Positions 52,967 to 64,000 are shown, counted from the first letter of the stretch. The stretch: 64,000 nt of DNA from Archangium violaceum (GCF_016859125.1 NZ_CP069338.1:9737501-9801500), one strand, 5' to 3'. The notes: generated from the sequence alone by a model not told the origin. Program-made: numbers and translations.

Positions 52967-53003
52967 GGAGCGGGAGCGCGGGGACTCCGCGCTCCCCCGC
53001 TCC
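52967..53003. terminator. Bidirectional terminator between convergent genes
   Basis: GGGAGCGCGG (52972-52981) pairs perfectly with CCGCGCTCCC (52987-52996) around a 5-nt loop. An outer GGAGC/GCTCC pairing is separated by a small bulge. It lies in the 63-bp gap between the stops of the endopeptidase and HMG-CoA lyase genes. It is symmetric and so could serve both. There is no U-tract. Confidence 0.55.
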
Positions 53004-53016
53004 CGGGTGACGCGGA

Positions 53017-53961
53017 TCAGGTCTGGGCCCGACGGCTCGCCTTCTTCTCGCGCTCGCCCAGGGCCGCCTGGAGGAACTTCCCCGCCAGCTTCCGGCCGAT
53101 GAGCTCCTGGGCGACCATGCCCGCCTCGACCAGCTTGTCGAGGTTGATGCCCGTCTGCACGCCCATGCCGTGGAGCATGTAGACGATGTCCTCGGTGGCC
53201 AGGTTTCCGGCCGCTCCCGGAGCGTAGGGGCAACCGCCCAACCCGCCGATGCTGGCGTCGAACGTCGTCACGCCCATCTGCAGGCCCACCAGCGCGTTCG
53301 CCAGCGCCGTGCCGCGCGTGTCGTGCAGGTGCAGCGCCAGCTTCTCCACCGGGATGTGCTCGAGCAGCGCGGAGAGGATGGCGTCCGTCTGCCTCGGCGT
53401 GCCCACGCCGATCGTGTCACCCAGGCTGAGCTGGTAGATGCCACCGTCCACCAGCGCGCGGCTGATCTCCACCACGCGCGATACGGGCACCTCGTTCTCG
53501 TAGGGGCAGCCCCACACCGTGGACAGGTAGCCACGCACCCGCATCCCCGCCTTCAGGGCCGCCTCGGTGGTCTGCCTCGCCTCGGCCACCGCCTCGGCGA
53601 TGCTCTTGTTGATGTTCTTCTTCGAGTGGGCCTCGGACGCGGAGATGAAGACCGCGGCCTCCTCCAGGCCCGCCTCCTTGGCGCGCGACAGGCCCTTGAG
53701 GTTGGGCACCAGCGCCGAGAAGGTGACGCCCTCGCGCCGCCCCACCAGACGCAGCAGCTCCTCCGCGTCCGCGAGCTGGGGAATCCACTTCGGGGACACG
53801 AAGGACGTGACCTCGATGCGCTTCTCCCCCGCGGCGATCAACGCCTCGACGAGCCGCGCCTTGTCGCGCGTGGGCAACGTGCGCAGCTCGTTCTGCAGGC
53901 CGTCGCGAGGGCCGACCTCGTAGATGTCGACCCGTTCCGGCAGCCTGCCGAGCCCTGTCAC
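53017..53961 (-). CDS. Hydroxymethylglutaryl-CoA lyase
   Basis: Cleaves HMG-CoA to acetoacetate and acetyl-CoA (leucine catabolism). A TIM-barrel protein with [11 protein letters not shown] (near 15), [40 protein letters not shown] and the signature [18 protein letters not shown] carrying the catalytic Cys. The GTG at 53961 overlaps the previous stop as GTGA; an in-frame GTG at 53991 would overlap by 34 nt. It is the last gene of the unit with the B12 subunit and methyltransferase. Confidence 0.9.
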   Translation of the reverse strand: MTGLGRLPERVDIYEVGPRDGLQNELRTLPTRDKARLVEALIAAGEKRIEVTSFVSPKWIPQLADAEELLRLVGRREGVTFSALVPNLKGLSRAKEAGLEEAAVFISASEAHSKKNINKSIAEAVAEARQTTEAALKAGMRVRGYLSTVWGCPYENEVPVSRVVEISRALVDGGIYQLSLGDTIGVGTPRQTDAILSALLEHIPVEKLALHLHDTRGTALANALVGLQMGVTTFDASIGGLGGCPYAPGAAGNLATEDIVYMLHGMGVQTGINLDKLVEAGMVAQELIGRKLAGKFLQAALGEREKKASRRAQT

Positions 53962-54362
53962 GCGCGGGCCGCGATGTTGGTTCGTATCCACTGGACGATG
54001 TCCTGCGTCGAGCTTCCGGGTGTGAAGATCTCCGTCACCCCCAGGTTCTTGAGCTTGGGGATGTCGTCGTCCGGGATGATGCCCCCGCCGAACACCGCGA
54101 TGTCATTCGCGTTGCTCTTCTTCAGCAGATCGATCACCGCCGGGAAGAGCGTCATGTGCGCTCCCGACATGATGGACATGCCGATCGCGTCGACGTCCTC
54201 CTGGATGGCGGCGTTGACGATCATCTCGGGCGTCTGGTGCAACCCCGTGTAGATGACCTCCATGCCCGCGTCGCGCAAGGCCCGAGCGATGATCTTCGCT
54301 CCGCGGTCGTGACCATCCAGGCCCGGCTTGGCCACCAGAATTCGTAGCTTCCTCTCAGCCAT
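53958..54362 (-). CDS. B12-binding small subunit of an acyl-CoA mutase (IcmB-like)
   Basis: 134 residues: [18 protein letters not shown] with the DxHxxG cobalamin-binding motif, [26 protein letters not shown] with the SxL region, and [11 protein letters not shown]. Such stand-alone subunits pair with a large subunit lacking the B12 domain (MCM/ICM split type). The large subunit is 0.8 kb upstream in the same direction. The start overlaps the methyltransferase stop by 8 nt. Mutase specificity is set by the large subunit. Confidence 0.9.
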   Translation of the reverse strand: MAERKLRILVAKPGLDGHDRGAKIIARALRDAGMEVIYTGLHQTPEMIVNAAIQEDVDAIGMSIMSGAHMTLFPAVIDLLKKSNANDIAVFGGGIIPDDDIPKLKNLGVTEIFTPGSSTQDIVQWIRTNIAARA

Positions 54363-55083
54363 GTCGCAGCTCAGCTCCCACGATGAGATCGGTTGACGTG
54401 CCCGACGGCGGCTCCCCCTCCAGCCCGCCATGCACCCAGCACATCGAAAATCCCGTGAAGTCCAACAGTTGGATCAAATCCGCAAGGGGATAGTAACGGA
54501 CGGCATATTGCCCTGAAAGGACGCGTCCGTCCGGGAATGTCAGTCGCCTGGAGGCCTCGTCCCGACCACGCGCCGCGTCGAAACGGCTCCGCTCCTCCAG
54601 CAGGCTTCCGTCCGGTAATCGAGTGGAGAAGGAGGCCTCGGGTTGGGCCGCGAGCCGCTCGTACGGCACGGTGTGCAGCACCAGACGCCCTCCCGGCCGC
54701 AGGCACCGCGCCACCTCGCTCAGCAGGGCCACGTGCTCCTCGTCCGAGAAGACGAACAGTGTCGAATACCAGGCGTACGCCCCCGCCAGCGAGCCCGTGC
54801 GGAATGGGAGGGAGCGGAGATCCGCTCGCACCGCTGGAAAGCCTGGGAGCCGCTCCTGGAGTGAAAGAGCATCCAGTTCCAGGCCGATGACACGGCCCGC
54901 CAGGGGGCCCTGCGCATTGAGGCGCGCGGCGTGCCGGCCGTGGCCACAGCCCAGGTCCACCACGGGCCCGGGCACCCGGAGATCCGCGAAGTGCTTCGCG
55001 AGATATGCCGCCTCCTTCGCCGTCATCTCTTCCGAGATGAACGGCAGCGTGGAGCGCAGGTACAGCTCGCCGAAGAAGCTCAT
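54355..55083 (-). CDS. Class I SAM-dependent methyltransferase
   Basis: 242 residues: [16 protein letters not shown] (motif I, near 48), GLELDALSL (motif II), [19 protein letters not shown] and a C-terminal beta half. The substrate is not recognisable. The ATG with GGAGG 8 nt upstream is preferred over the longer frame. It is coupled to the B12-subunit gene by an 8-nt overlap, so it belongs to the mutase unit. A methyltransferase in this place is not part of the known mutase pathway, and its role is open. Confidence 0.8.
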   Translation of the reverse strand: MSFFGELYLRSTLPFISEEMTAKEAAYLAKHFADLRVPGPVVDLGCGHGRHAARLNAQGPLAGRVIGLELDALSLQERLPGFPAVRADLRSLPFRTGSLAGAYAWYSTLFVFSDEEHVALLSEVARCLRPGGRLVLHTVPYERLAAQPEASFSTRLPDGSLLEERSRFDAARGRDEASRRLTFPDGRVLSGQYAVRYYPLADLIQLLDFTGFSMCWVHGGLEGEPPSGTSTDLIVGAELRHG

Positions 55084-55148
55084 GGCGTTGGCCTCCAGGG
55101 CCAAAGGCCACGGGTTATCCGACCCTGTGACCCGGAGACCCGGCACAT

Positions 55149-55190
55149 CCCCTCACCCCGACCCTCTCCCAGAGGGAGAGGGAGGGAGGG
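55149..55190. repeat. CCCTCACCCC...CCCTCTCCC palindromic intergenic element
   Basis: CCCTCTCCC (55162-55170) and GGGAGAGGG (55174-55182) are perfectly inverted around a 3-nt loop (AGA). The arms are extended by G/C-rich imperfect flanks (CCCCTCACCCCGA on one side, AGGGAGGGGG on the other). It starts 6 nt beyond the mutase large-subunit stop. It resembles the repetitive 'CCCTCACCCC...CTCTCCC' palindromes seen in intergenic DNA of many high-GC bacteria, and could act as a terminator for the large subunit. Confidence 0.6.
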
Positions 55191-55195
55191 GGCGC

Positions 55196-57097
<1,902 letters not shown>

Positions 57098-57162
57098 GGT
57101 TGCGCGGGATGTAGCATCGGGGTGTAGGGGTCGCAAGCCGCCCGGCTCCCGATGTCCAGACG

Positions 57163-58359
57163 TCAGCGGCCCCGAGCGAGTCCCACCTTCAACCGGCGCA
57201 CCGCTTCATCCAGCACCGCCTCCGTCTTGCAGAAGGCGAAGCGCGCCATCCCCTGCCCCAGGGACTTGTGCTCGGGACCATAGAAAACACTCGGAGGGAT
57301 GGCCGCTACTCCCACCTCCGTCACCAGGTGGCGGCAGAAGGCCACGTCGTCCGCGAAGCCCCACCCGGAGATGTCCGTCATGATGAAGTAGCTGCCCTCG
57401 GGCACGTACGCCTTCAGCCCCGCTTCCGCGAGGCCCGACAGCAGACGCTCGCGCCTGGCCAGATAGGTGGCGGACAGCTCCTGGAAATACGCGTCCGGCA
57501 TCCGCAGCGCCGCCGCCATCGCCGCCTGCAGAGGCGACGCCGTGGCGAATGTCACGAACTGGTGGGCCCGCTGCACCGCGTCACGCAAGGCCGGTGGCGC
57601 GATGATCCATCCAATCTTCCAACCGGTGAGGCTGAAGGACTTGCCGCCGCTGCTCACGCCTACCGTCCGGTCGGTCAGTGAGGGCACCGTGGCGGGACGC
57701 ACGTACCGCGCCGGACCGAAGACGATGTGCTCGTACACCTCGTCCGAGAGCACCCGCACATCGAACTCGGCGCACAGCTCGCCGAGGAACTCGAGCTCCT
57801 CGCGGGTGAACACCTTGCCGGTGGGATTGTGGGGCGTGTTGAGGATGAGCAACCGCGTCCGGGGACCGAAGGCCGCGCGCACCTCGTCGCGGTCGAACCA
57901 CCAGGTGGCGTGCGCGGCATCCGGCGGACGCAGCGGCACATAGCGCGCCTTCGCACCGATGAAGCCGATGTTGGCGTCGTACGAATCGTAGAAGGGCTCG
58001 AAGGCCACCACCTCGTCGCCCGGATCCACCAGGCCCAACATCACGCAGAGGATGGCCTCGGTGGCACCGCTGGTGACGGTCACCATGGTGTCCGGATCGA
58101 TGCCGGTGTGTCCGTGGAAGCGCGCGCCGTGCTCGGCGATGGCCACGCGCAAGTCTCGCAGGCCGGTGCTGGGGGCGTACTGGTTCACCCCATCGGTGAT
58201 GGCCCTGCGGGCGGCTTCCTTGATGGCCTCGGGCCCGTCGAAGTCCGGGAAGCCCTGCCCCAGGTTCATGGCCCCGTGCTTCAGGGCCAACGCGCTGAAC
58301 TCGGAGAAGACGGTGGTGCCGAGGTGGGCCACGCGGCCCGCGAGGATTGGCCTGCTCAT
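57163..58359 (-). CDS. Class I/II PLP aminotransferase (methionine/kynurenine-transaminase-like)
   Basis: 398 residues: [45 protein letters not shown] (Asn and Arg environment), [11 protein letters not shown] and the PLP Lys in [16 protein letters not shown] (about 240). The PDFDGPE and NTPHNPTGK blocks are those of YbdL/kynurenine-oxoglutarate transaminase members, which act on methionine and aromatic/branched amino acids. It is in the same orientation as the mutase gene (65-bp gap) and might supply branched-chain keto acids, but that is a guess. Confidence 0.88.
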   Translation of the reverse strand: MSRPILAGRVAHLGTTVFSEFSALALKHGAMNLGQGFPDFDGPEAIKEAARRAITDGVNQYAPSTGLRDLRVAIAEHGARFHGHTGIDPDTMVTVTSGATEAILCVMLGLVDPGDEVVAFEPFYDSYDANIGFIGAKARYVPLRPPDAAHATWWFDRDEVRAAFGPRTRLLILNTPHNPTGKVFTREELEFLGELCAEFDVRVLSDEVYEHIVFGPARYVRPATVPSLTDRTVGVSSGGKSFSLTGWKIGWIIAPPALRDAVQRAHQFVTFATASPLQAAMAAALRMPDAYFQELSATYLARRERLLSGLAEAGLKAYVPEGSYFIMTDISGWGFADDVAFCRHLVTEVGVAAIPPSVFYGPEHKSLGQGMARFAFCKTEAVLDEAVRRLKVGLARGR

Positions 58360-58375
58360 GCGTACGCTCCCTTGT

Positions 58376-59323
58376 TCAGGGGCGCACGATAGCGTCCATC
58401 CGCATCGGGCGCGCCACCGCTTCGCGCCGCGCCGTCGCCCGGCTCCAGCCCAGGGCCAGGCCCACCACCACCATCACCAGCGGCACCGCGCAGATCAGGT
58501 CCGTCGCGTAGTGGAAGCGGCCTACCAGGGTAGCGAGGATGAGGCCGAGCCCCGGCACCAACATCACCCGGAAGAAGCGCGGGACGAAGCGGAAGGCGTA
58601 CACGAACACCACCAGCGTGGTCCCGGTGTGGCCCGAGGGGAAGCAGTCCCGGGCGAACGGCGGCATGCGCATCACCGAGTCCAGGAAGGGCGTCACCCAC
58701 ACGCCCTGGAGCGGCTGGGAGAACTCGCTGAAGAGGAAGTAGCGCGGGCCGATGGCCGGCACCAACGCGTAGCAGACATAGTTGAAGGTGAAGAAGAGAC
58801 TGAGCGCCAGCAGGTACTCGTGGAAGGCGTCACGGCGACCGGTGAAGTACATCACCAGGCCCAGTGCCAACGGCCAGACGAAGTGGCCGTAGTAGCAGAT
58901 CATCAGGATGTCGGTGAGCCAGGGCGGCACCACGTGCCCGAGCAGCACCGAGGCCTGGAAGCCGAACAGCCGCTGGTCCATGGTGGCGAGCTGGGCGTCG
59001 CGCAACCCCGGGGTGACGGCGGTCACCATCGGATTGAGCAGCCCATGGCTGAGGCTCAACACGGGCAGCAGCCAGAAGGAGGCCACGAAGGCCAGCAGCC
59101 GGTGCCGGGGGAAGTAGGACTCCAGGGTGCGCAGCACCAGGGGCCCGAGCGCGAAGATGGCGAAATGAACGGCGGACCTCGTGGAGCCAGGAGCCCACCG
59201 CGCGGGGCCCACGAGCGCCAGGGCGGCCAGTGAGCAGGCGACGACAATGACGATGTCGACTCCCCGCAGGTGGACGTCCCGAGCCCTCGCTCGAGCTTGG
59301 TTGTACGAGGTCCAAGGGTTCAC
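58376..59323 (-). CDS. PAP2/inositol-phosphorylceramide-synthase-like membrane phosphatase/transferase
   Basis: 315 residues with about six transmembrane helices. The acid-phosphatase-like motifs are CFPSGHTGTT (motif C2) and GRFHYATDLI (motif C3); a GPRYF segment precedes the first. This matches the PAP2 superfamily and in particular the inositol-phosphorylceramide-synthase/AUR1-like members. The start is GTG overlapping the exporter stop (GTGA). Next to a ceramide locus, a headgroup transfer or phosphatase step on ceramide-type lipids is likely but unproven. Confidence 0.78.
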   Translation of the reverse strand: MNPWTSYNQARARARDVHLRGVDIVIVVACSLAALALVGPARWAPGSTRSAVHFAIFALGPLVLRTLESYFPRHRLLAFVASFWLLPVLSLSHGLLNPMVTAVTPGLRDAQLATMDQRLFGFQASVLLGHVVPPWLTDILMICYYGHFVWPLALGLVMYFTGRRDAFHEYLLALSLFFTFNYVCYALVPAIGPRYFLFSEFSQPLQGVWVTPFLDSVMRMPPFARDCFPSGHTGTTLVVFVYAFRFVPRFFRVMLVPGLGLILATLVGRFHYATDLICAVPLVMVVVGLALGWSRATARREAVARPMRMDAIVRP

Positions 59324-61806
59324 GCCGACTTACGCTCCCCCGGTTCCGAAGCGGCCTCAGTGGCAACAGGCGCGCCGATCTCCAGGCTCCGAATCATGCC
59401 CCCCTCCTTCCTCCGCCCGGACCACCGCTCCATCAACGCGAGCATGGCCGGGAAGAAGACCGTGGTGCCCAGGAAGGTGCACACCACTCCCAGAATTGCA
59501 ATCTGACCGATTGAGCGCAGTCCGGCGTGATGTGAGATCAACAGTGCGCCGTAGCCCGCGGCGTTGGACAGCGTGGCCACCACCGCCGCCAGGCCCGTGT
59601 GACGGACCACGTGACCCAGCGAGCCGGGGCCCTCCTCCTCGTACCGGTGGTAGAGGTGCACCGAGTTGTCCACGGCGATGGCGAGCAGGCTGGGCAGCAC
59701 CACGGCGTTGATGAAGTTGAGCTGGACGTCGAAGAGGTACATGCCGCCAGCCAGGCACAGCATGCCCAGGAACAGTGGCCCGGCCACCAGGCAGGCACGC
59801 TTGAAGCTGCGCAGGCTGGCGAGGATGGTCAGGAAGACCACGGTCGCGGCGGCCCAGAGGATGAACGGACCATCCCCGCGCACCATGGAGAAGATGCGGG
59901 CGGCGATCCGGTTGCTGTCCAGCACCGCGAGGTCCACGCCCCGGGCCCTGGCTCCGTCGACCACCTCGTCGATCTGCGAGGCCCACGCCGATAGCTCACG
60001 GGTGTCGTGGTTGGACACCGAGGGGAACAACAGGAGGAACATGCCCTTGCCGTCGAGCGCCTCGAAGCGGCGCCGCACCTCCTCGGGCACCTGCTCCGGC
60101 CCGTACGGCTGGGCATCCAGCATCTTCTTCACGGTCTCCACGCGCGGATCGTTGCGCGCGCTCTCGGGCAGCTTCCGCAGCGTCTCGCGCAGCGCGGCGA
60201 GCTGCTCCTGGTGCGCCGGCACGTCCTGCGGCAGCAGATCATTGAGCGACGCGTACTGCTTGAAGGTGGACTCCTCGCCGTGCTTCGTCTTCACGTCGGT
60301 GATGACCTGCTGGACCACCTGCGCCTGCCGCAGATCGTCCACCAGGAGGATGGCGGGGTTGAGGGGCGAGCCGAGCTGCTCGACGATGTGGTCATCGAGC
60401 TGCACGGAGGACGCATCGCCCTTGAGCTTGCGCATGTTCGTCTCGAAGCCCACGCGCGGCAGCACATAGAGCGAGTAGCCCGCGAAGCCGAGCACCGCCA
60501 GCAGGATGCCGGCGATGACCGGCGTGGGCCAGCGCTTGCCGGTCGGCTGGAAGGCCTTCTCCGGGGCCTCGGGCGCGTGGCTCGCGGCCGGCTTGCGACC
60601 TGGCCGCAGACGCTCGGCGAGCACCAGCAGCGCGGGGCCCAGGCCGTACGCCATCAGCACGGAGAGGATGACGCCCACGCCGGCCAGCAGACCGAACTGC
60701 TTGAAGGCCTCGAACTGGGCGAACACGAGCACGAAGAAGGCGGCCGCGTTCGTCAGCGCCGAGGTGATGGCTCCGGCGAAGGTGCCGCGCACGGCCTCGG
60801 CCAGCGCCTCGGCGGCCGGGTGCTCGCGCCGCTCCTCCCAGTAGCGCATGGCCAGGTGGATGCCGTACTCCAGGCCCAGGCCGATGAGGATGGCCACCAG
60901 GAAGCCCGTGACGATGTTGAGGTGGCCGATGGCCAGCTCCGCGAAGGCGAACGTCAGCGACACGCCGAAGACGACGGGCACGCCCACCACGGCCAGCGCC
61001 CACAGCCGCCGCGTGGCCAGCAGGATGATGCCCACCGCCATCACCGCGGAGAGGATGCCCGCGCGCGTCAGGTCGCGGCGCATCACCCGATCCTCCTCGA
61101 GCCGGGCCTGGAAGGCGCCCGCGTAGTCCAGCCGCACCCCGGGCCAGCCCTGGGCCACCTCGGCGGCCACGCGCTTCACGTCGTCCACCAGCTTCTGCGC
61201 GAACACGAGATCGCCCGCGGTGCCGCCCGGCTTCACCATCAGGTACACCTCGGAGCCGTCCGCGCTCCCGAGGTACTCGCGCATGGGGGCGTCCGGGGTG
61301 TACTTCTTGATGATGGCCTCGAAGTCCGGCGGCGCGTCCTGCGCGTCGAGCAGGTCCACCGCGAGCGCCTGCTGCTTCTCGTAGCGCAGCCGCGCGTCCA
61401 CGTCCTGGCGCAGCTCGCGCAGCTTCTCCGTGGGCAGCAGCAGCAGGCCGCGCTCCTTGAAGAACTCCACGTTGAAGTGGTGCTCCACGTAGCGCACCTC
61501 GGGCAGCGCCTCGAGCTTGCTGGCCAGCGCGTCGGAGAAGGCGCGCAGCTGCTCGGGCTTCGCCCCCTGAGCGCGCACCACCAGGTAGCCGTCGCCTCCG
61601 GCCTTCTGGGCCACCCGGTTGAGGTCCTTCACCTCGCGGGCCTCGCTGGGCAGCAGCTCCACGAAGGAGCCACGGAACTCCAGCCGCCCGGACAGCAACG
61701 CGCCGCCGAGAGCCAGGACCGTGAATGCGAGGAGGACCCTCCAGGGACGCGTCAGCGTTCCACGGATGAAGGCCTCGGACCAACGACGACGAAGAGACTC
61801 AGCCAA
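59320..61806 (-). CDS. MMPL/RND-family lipid exporter
   Basis: 828 residues in two RND-type halves, each with a membrane helix, a large periplasmic loop and five helices. GLGLEYGIHLAMRYWEER and ALLAIAVDNSVHLYHRYEEE are the paired helix-4-type signatures. LSNAAGYGALLISHHAG closes the second half. The protein resembles hopanoid/lipid transporters such as HpnN. The probable start is TTG; no better start is seen upstream. It heads a two-gene operon with the PAP2 gene (4-nt overlap). With serine palmitoyltransferase divergent, it may move sphingolipids (inference). Confidence 0.82.
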   Translation of the reverse strand: MAESLRRRWSEAFIRGTLTRPWRVLLAFTVLALGGALLSGRLEFRGSFVELLPSEAREVKDLNRVAQKAGGDGYLVVRAQGAKPEQLRAFSDALASKLEALPEVRYVEHHFNVEFFKERGLLLLPTEKLRELRQDVDARLRYEKQQALAVDLLDAQDAPPDFEAIIKKYTPDAPMREYLGSADGSEVYLMVKPGGTAGDLVFAQKLVDDVKRVAAEVAQGWPGVRLDYAGAFQARLEEDRVMRRDLTRAGILSAVMAVGIILLATRRLWALAVVGVPVVFGVSLTFAFAELAIGHLNIVTGFLVAILIGLGLEYGIHLAMRYWEERREHPAAEALAEAVRGTFAGAITSALTNAAAFFVLVFAQFEAFKQFGLLAGVGVILSVLMAYGLGPALLVLAERLRPGRKPAASHAPEAPEKAFQPTGKRWPTPVIAGILLAVLGFAGYSLYVLPRVGFETNMRKLKGDASSVQLDDHIVEQLGSPLNPAILLVDDLRQAQVVQQVITDVKTKHGEESTFKQYASLNDLLPQDVPAHQEQLAALRETLRKLPESARNDPRVETVKKMLDAQPYGPEQVPEEVRRRFEALDGKGMFLLLFPSVSNHDTRELSAWASQIDEVVDGARARGVDLAVLDSNRIAARIFSMVRGDGPFILWAAATVVFLTILASLRSFKRACLVAGPLFLGMLCLAGGMYLFDVQLNFINAVVLPSLLAIAVDNSVHLYHRYEEEGPGSLGHVVRHTGLAAVVATLSNAAGYGALLISHHAGLRSIGQIAILGVVCTFLGTTVFFPAMLALMERWSGRRKEGGMIRSLEIGAPVATEAASEPGERKSA

Positions 61807-62208
61807 GCTTGACCCCAGTCGAGTGGAGGCCCGCAGAAAGCAAACTTCCAGCCACCTGTCACGGCCTCAGCGAATCCCGGGGCAAACACCTTCCGAGCGG
61901 GAAGCCATCCTCCCCCGGTCGTTTTCCGACCAGGGCATGCAAGTCCCGAGTGTGCAACCGGTTGCGCACTCGCCTGCTCTCATGTGGGAATATCTGGACG
62001 TGTCAACCCCCCTGGAGGGCCCCTCCGGAGGGTGCGCGGGCCTCCGGACAGTCGATGCCTTGACACTCGGAGGGTGACTCAATATTGACGGCCACGCCTA
62101 GCCCCCCGAGGAGGACGCGCGCTGCGGTGCCCCAGGTCGCAATGAACACCGCAGGGAAGCGCGCCCCGGATTCGCGGAGCCGGATCTCCCGCACAAGAGA
62201 AGACCGCC
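61807..62208. other. 402-bp divergent intergenic region (exporter / serine palmitoyltransferase)
   Basis: No open frame with a plausible start fills this gap. It holds GGAGGGCCCCTCCGGAGGG-type G/C palindromes near 62018-62036 and the promoter-like site annotated separately near the right side. It presumably carries the promoters of the exporter operon and of the serine palmitoyltransferase gene. Confidence 0.5.
62060..62088 (+). promoter_or_regulatory. Sigma70-like promoter candidate for the serine palmitoyltransferase gene
   Basis: A perfect TTGACA (62060-62065) is followed at 17 nt by TATTGA (62083-62088). Only half of the -10 hexamer matches the consensus. It is 120 nt upstream of the ATG. 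High-GC genomes give few perfect TTGACA sites, which makes it worth noting, but the -10 is poor. Confidence 0.3.
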
Positions 62209-63750
62209 ATGAGTGACGTGTTCGAGAAGTGCCGCAGCTGGAAGGACTACCGCATTGCCAAGGCGACGGGCCTCTACCCGTACTACCGGTCCATCGAGGA
62301 GTCCTTCGGTGCCACCGAGGTCCAGATCGAGGGCCGCCGCATCATCATGGTGGGCTCGAACAACTACCTGGGCCTGAGCGCGGACCCGCGGGTGAAGGAG
62401 GCGGCGATCAAGGCGGTGGAGCGTTTTGGCACCACGTGCTCCGGCTCGCGACTGCTCAACGGCACCCTGGCGCTGCACGAGGAGTTGGAGCAGCGCCTGG
62501 CGAAGTTCCTCAACCGCGAGGCCGCGGTGGTCATCTCCACCGGCTTCCAGACGAACCTGGCGCTGTCCTCCATCCTGGGCCGCCACGACATCGTCTTCGC
62601 GGACCGGCAGAACCACGCCTCGCTGGTGGACGGCATCCGACTGTCGTTCGCCACCGAGCGCAAGTTCCGTCACAACGACCTGGACCACCTCGAGCAGCTG
62701 CTGCAGCAGGCGGCGGAGAAGGAGCCCAAGGCCGGGAAGATCATCATCACCGACGGCGTGTTCTCCATGGAGGGCGACCTCTGCAACCTGCCCCGCATCG
62801 TGGAGCTGGCCAAGAAGTACAACGCGCGGGTGATGACGGATGACGCCCACTCCATGGGCGTGCTGGGAGAGAAGGGCCGCGGCACCTCCGAGTACTTCGG
62901 GCTCGAGGCGGAGACGGACCTCGTCATGGGCACGTTCTCCAAGAGCTTCGCGTCGCTGGGCGGCGTGCTGGCCGGTCCCCAGGACGTCGTCAACTACATG
63001 CGGCACAAGTCGCGCTCGGTCATCTTCTCCGCGTCCATGACGCCGGCGTCGATCGCCGCGGCGACCAAGGCGCTGGAGATCATCGAGGCCGAGCCGCAGC
63101 GGCGCGCGCGCCTGCTGGACATCGCGGAGAAGATGCACAACGGATTCCGCGCCATGGGCTTCGACACGGGCGTGTCGGTGACGCCGGTGGTGCCGGTGCA
63201 CATCGGCGATCAGGTGAAGTGCTTCCGCTTCTGGAAGGCGCTGCACGAGGCGGGCGTGTTCGCCAACCCCGTGGTGCCGCCGGCGGTGGAGGCGGGCCAC
63301 GCGCTCATCCGCACCAGCTACATGGCCACGCACACGGACGAGCAGTTGGACCGGGTGCTCGACATCTTCGAGCAGATTGGCAAGAAGCTGGACATCATCC
63401 CCCAGACGCGGCCGTCCTCGTACACCCCGGTGCAGATCGCCCGCCCGGGCACCTTCGTGCTCGCCAACAAGGCGTCGGAGAAGTGGGCCGCCGCCAGCGC
63501 GGGCCTCAACGGAGGCAACGGCTTCTCGCTGGATCAGCTCTCGCGCATGTCGTCGCGCGAGGTGGCCGGCAAGCTGTTCGACGCGGTGGAGTCGCTCACC
63601 TGGCGCGCCGCCAACCTCCAGCCCGAGGACATCCGCAAGCTGGGCCAGATGCCGATGAAGCTGTGGGAGAAGCGCGCGAACCTGCCCGGGATGCTGCTGG
63701 AGAAGGGCGCCAACCTCCTCATCCGCAACGGGCACGAGGACAGGAGCTGA
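62209..63750 (+). CDS. spt: Serine palmitoyltransferase (alpha-oxoamine synthase) with C-terminal extension
   Basis: 513 residues. Alpha-oxoamine-synthase core: GSNNYLGLSADPRVKEAA, GTTCSGSRLLNGTLALHEEL, DRQNHASLVDGI, TDDAHSMGVLGEKGRGT, the PLP Lys in GTFSKSFASLGG (about 245) and a VVPPAVEAGHALIRTSYMA arm. It condenses serine with an acyl-CoA or acyl-ACP to a 3-keto-sphinganine, the first step of bacterial sphingolipid synthesis. A C-terminal extension of about 110 residues is additional to the normal ~400. The immediately following gene is a probable ceramide synthase, supporting this over KBL/HemA/BioF alternatives. Confidence 0.85.
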   Translation: MSDVFEKCRSWKDYRIAKATGLYPYYRSIEESFGATEVQIEGRRIIMVGSNNYLGLSADPRVKEAAIKAVERFGTTCSGSRLLNGTLALHEELEQRLAKFLNREAAVVISTGFQTNLALSSILGRHDIVFADRQNHASLVDGIRLSFATERKFRHNDLDHLEQLLQQAAEKEPKAGKIIITDGVFSMEGDLCNLPRIVELAKKYNARVMTDDAHSMGVLGEKGRGTSEYFGLEAETDLVMGTFSKSFASLGGVLAGPQDVVNYMRHKSRSVIFSASMTPASIAAATKALEIIEAEPQRRARLLDIAEKMHNGFRAMGFDTGVSVTPVVPVHIGDQVKCFRFWKALHEAGVFANPVVPPAVEAGHALIRTSYMATHTDEQLDRVLDIFEQIGKKLDIIPQTRPSSYTPVQIARPGTFVLANKASEKWAAASAGLNGGNGFSLDQLSRMSSREVAGKLFDAVESLTWRAANLQPEDIRKLGQMPMKLWEKRANLPGMLLEKGANLLIRNGHEDRS

Positions 63751-63754
63751 GACC

Positions 63755-64000
63755 ATGGCCGTCGCCGCCGAGAAGCAGAACCCCGAGTCCAGGCTGCCGC
63801 CCCTCCCCGCCGACGTGGAGGTGACTCCCGTCCGCACCTCGGCGGATCGCACGGCCTTCATCCGCTTCGTCTACTCCATCTACCAGGGCGACCCGAACTT
63901 CGTGCCGCACCTGGAGATGGAGCGCCGGGACTTCATGGATCCGCGCAAGCACCCCTTCTTCGAGTTCGGCGAGGTGGAGTTCTTCCTCGCCCGCCGGGGC
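63755..64000 (+). CDS. Probable bacterial ceramide synthase (GNAT-like acyltransferase), 3' partial
   Basis: 82 residues visible before the window ends. TPVRTSADRTAFIRFVYSIYQGDPNFVPHL and RRDFMDPRKHPFFEFGEVEFFLARRG are the opening blocks of the GNAT-like family that includes the bacterial ceramide synthase bCerS. The order spt-bCerS is typical of bacterial sphingolipid loci. The start is the ATG 4 nt after the spt stop, with AGGAG about 8 nt upstream. Assignment rests on the N-terminal third only. Confidence 0.6.
   Translation, partial: MAVAAEKQNPESRLPPLPADVEVTPVRTSADRTAFIRFVYSIYQGDPNFVPHLEMERRDFMDPRKHPFFEFGEVEFFLARRG

Overview
The window is very GC-rich, with strong third-position GC bias and long meaningless antisense reading frames. 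It looks like a chromosomal segment of a myxobacterium of the Archangium/Cystobacter/Myxococcus type. Supporting traits are an AgmC-like glycine-rich surface protein with a MYXO-CTERM tail, a kelch-repeat lipoprotein, a very large Ser/Thr kinase-ATPase, a serine palmitoyltransferase locus, split acyl-CoA mutase genes and a stand-alone type VI secretion (T6SS) accessory operon. No rRNA or intact tRNA gene is present.

Layout. (1) 1-6.35 kb: a partial Tim44-like/zinc-ribbon/TerB protein, a membrane protein, the MYXO-CTERM protein, a DUF2239 gene behind three operator-like repeats, and zwf. (2) 6.5-14.9 kb: a tightly coupled plus-strand gene set around a sugar-phosphate cyclase of the 2-epi-5-epi-valiolone synthase type. 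It holds a GMC oxidoreductase, a TIM-barrel isomerase, the cyclase, three cupin genes (five cupin domains), a zinc alcohol dehydrogenase, an SDR and a CetB-like VOC protein. I read it as a C7-cyclitol biosynthetic cluster lacking a visible aminotransferase, kinase or glycosyltransferase. zwf, whose product feeds the pentose phosphate pathway, is divergent next to it. (3) 15-19.6 kb: a histidine kinase, a second SDR, a formaldehyde-dehydrogenase-like ADH and a small membrane-anchored protein. (4) 19.6-30 kb: the kelch lipoprotein, a gene-decay zone (tRNA 3' remnant, internally deleted epoxide hydrolase), a glycosyltransferase, an alpha/beta-hydrolase lipoprotein, a TerB protein, an unusual kinase-like/alpha-beta-hydrolase fusion, and a DUF59/amidohydrolase pair.

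(5) 30-40.6 kb: a 1323-residue Ser/Thr kinase with cyclase-like, AAA and TPR-like regions and a RidA protein, then a mobile region. The mobile region has a tmRNA 3'-end scar, an ISL3-type transposase, a truncated secreted-protein gene, a PD-(D/E)XK toxin-like gene with its partner and a low-GC remnant. After it come a secreted esterase and a nucleoside hydrolase lipoprotein. (6) 40.6-51.2 kb: a large secreted C45-type hydrolase, then an eight-gene minus-strand T6SS effector/immunity operon: DUF2169 adaptor, cysteine-less ketosynthase-like protein, AHH nuclease, Imm11, Imm49, DUF4150 PAAR-like, TIGR02270 and a second Imm49. (7) 51.4-58.4 kb: a MepA/LysM endopeptidase, then HMG-CoA lyase, a B12-binding mutase subunit, a methyltransferase and a mutase large subunit. 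The mutase carries isobutyryl-CoA-mutase-type residues and a histone-H1-like tail. An aminotransferase follows. (8) 58.4-64 kb: a PAP2/inositol-phosphorylceramide-synthase-like protein and an MMPL/RND exporter, divergent from serine palmitoyltransferase and a probable bacterial ceramide synthase. Together these look like a sphingolipid locus.
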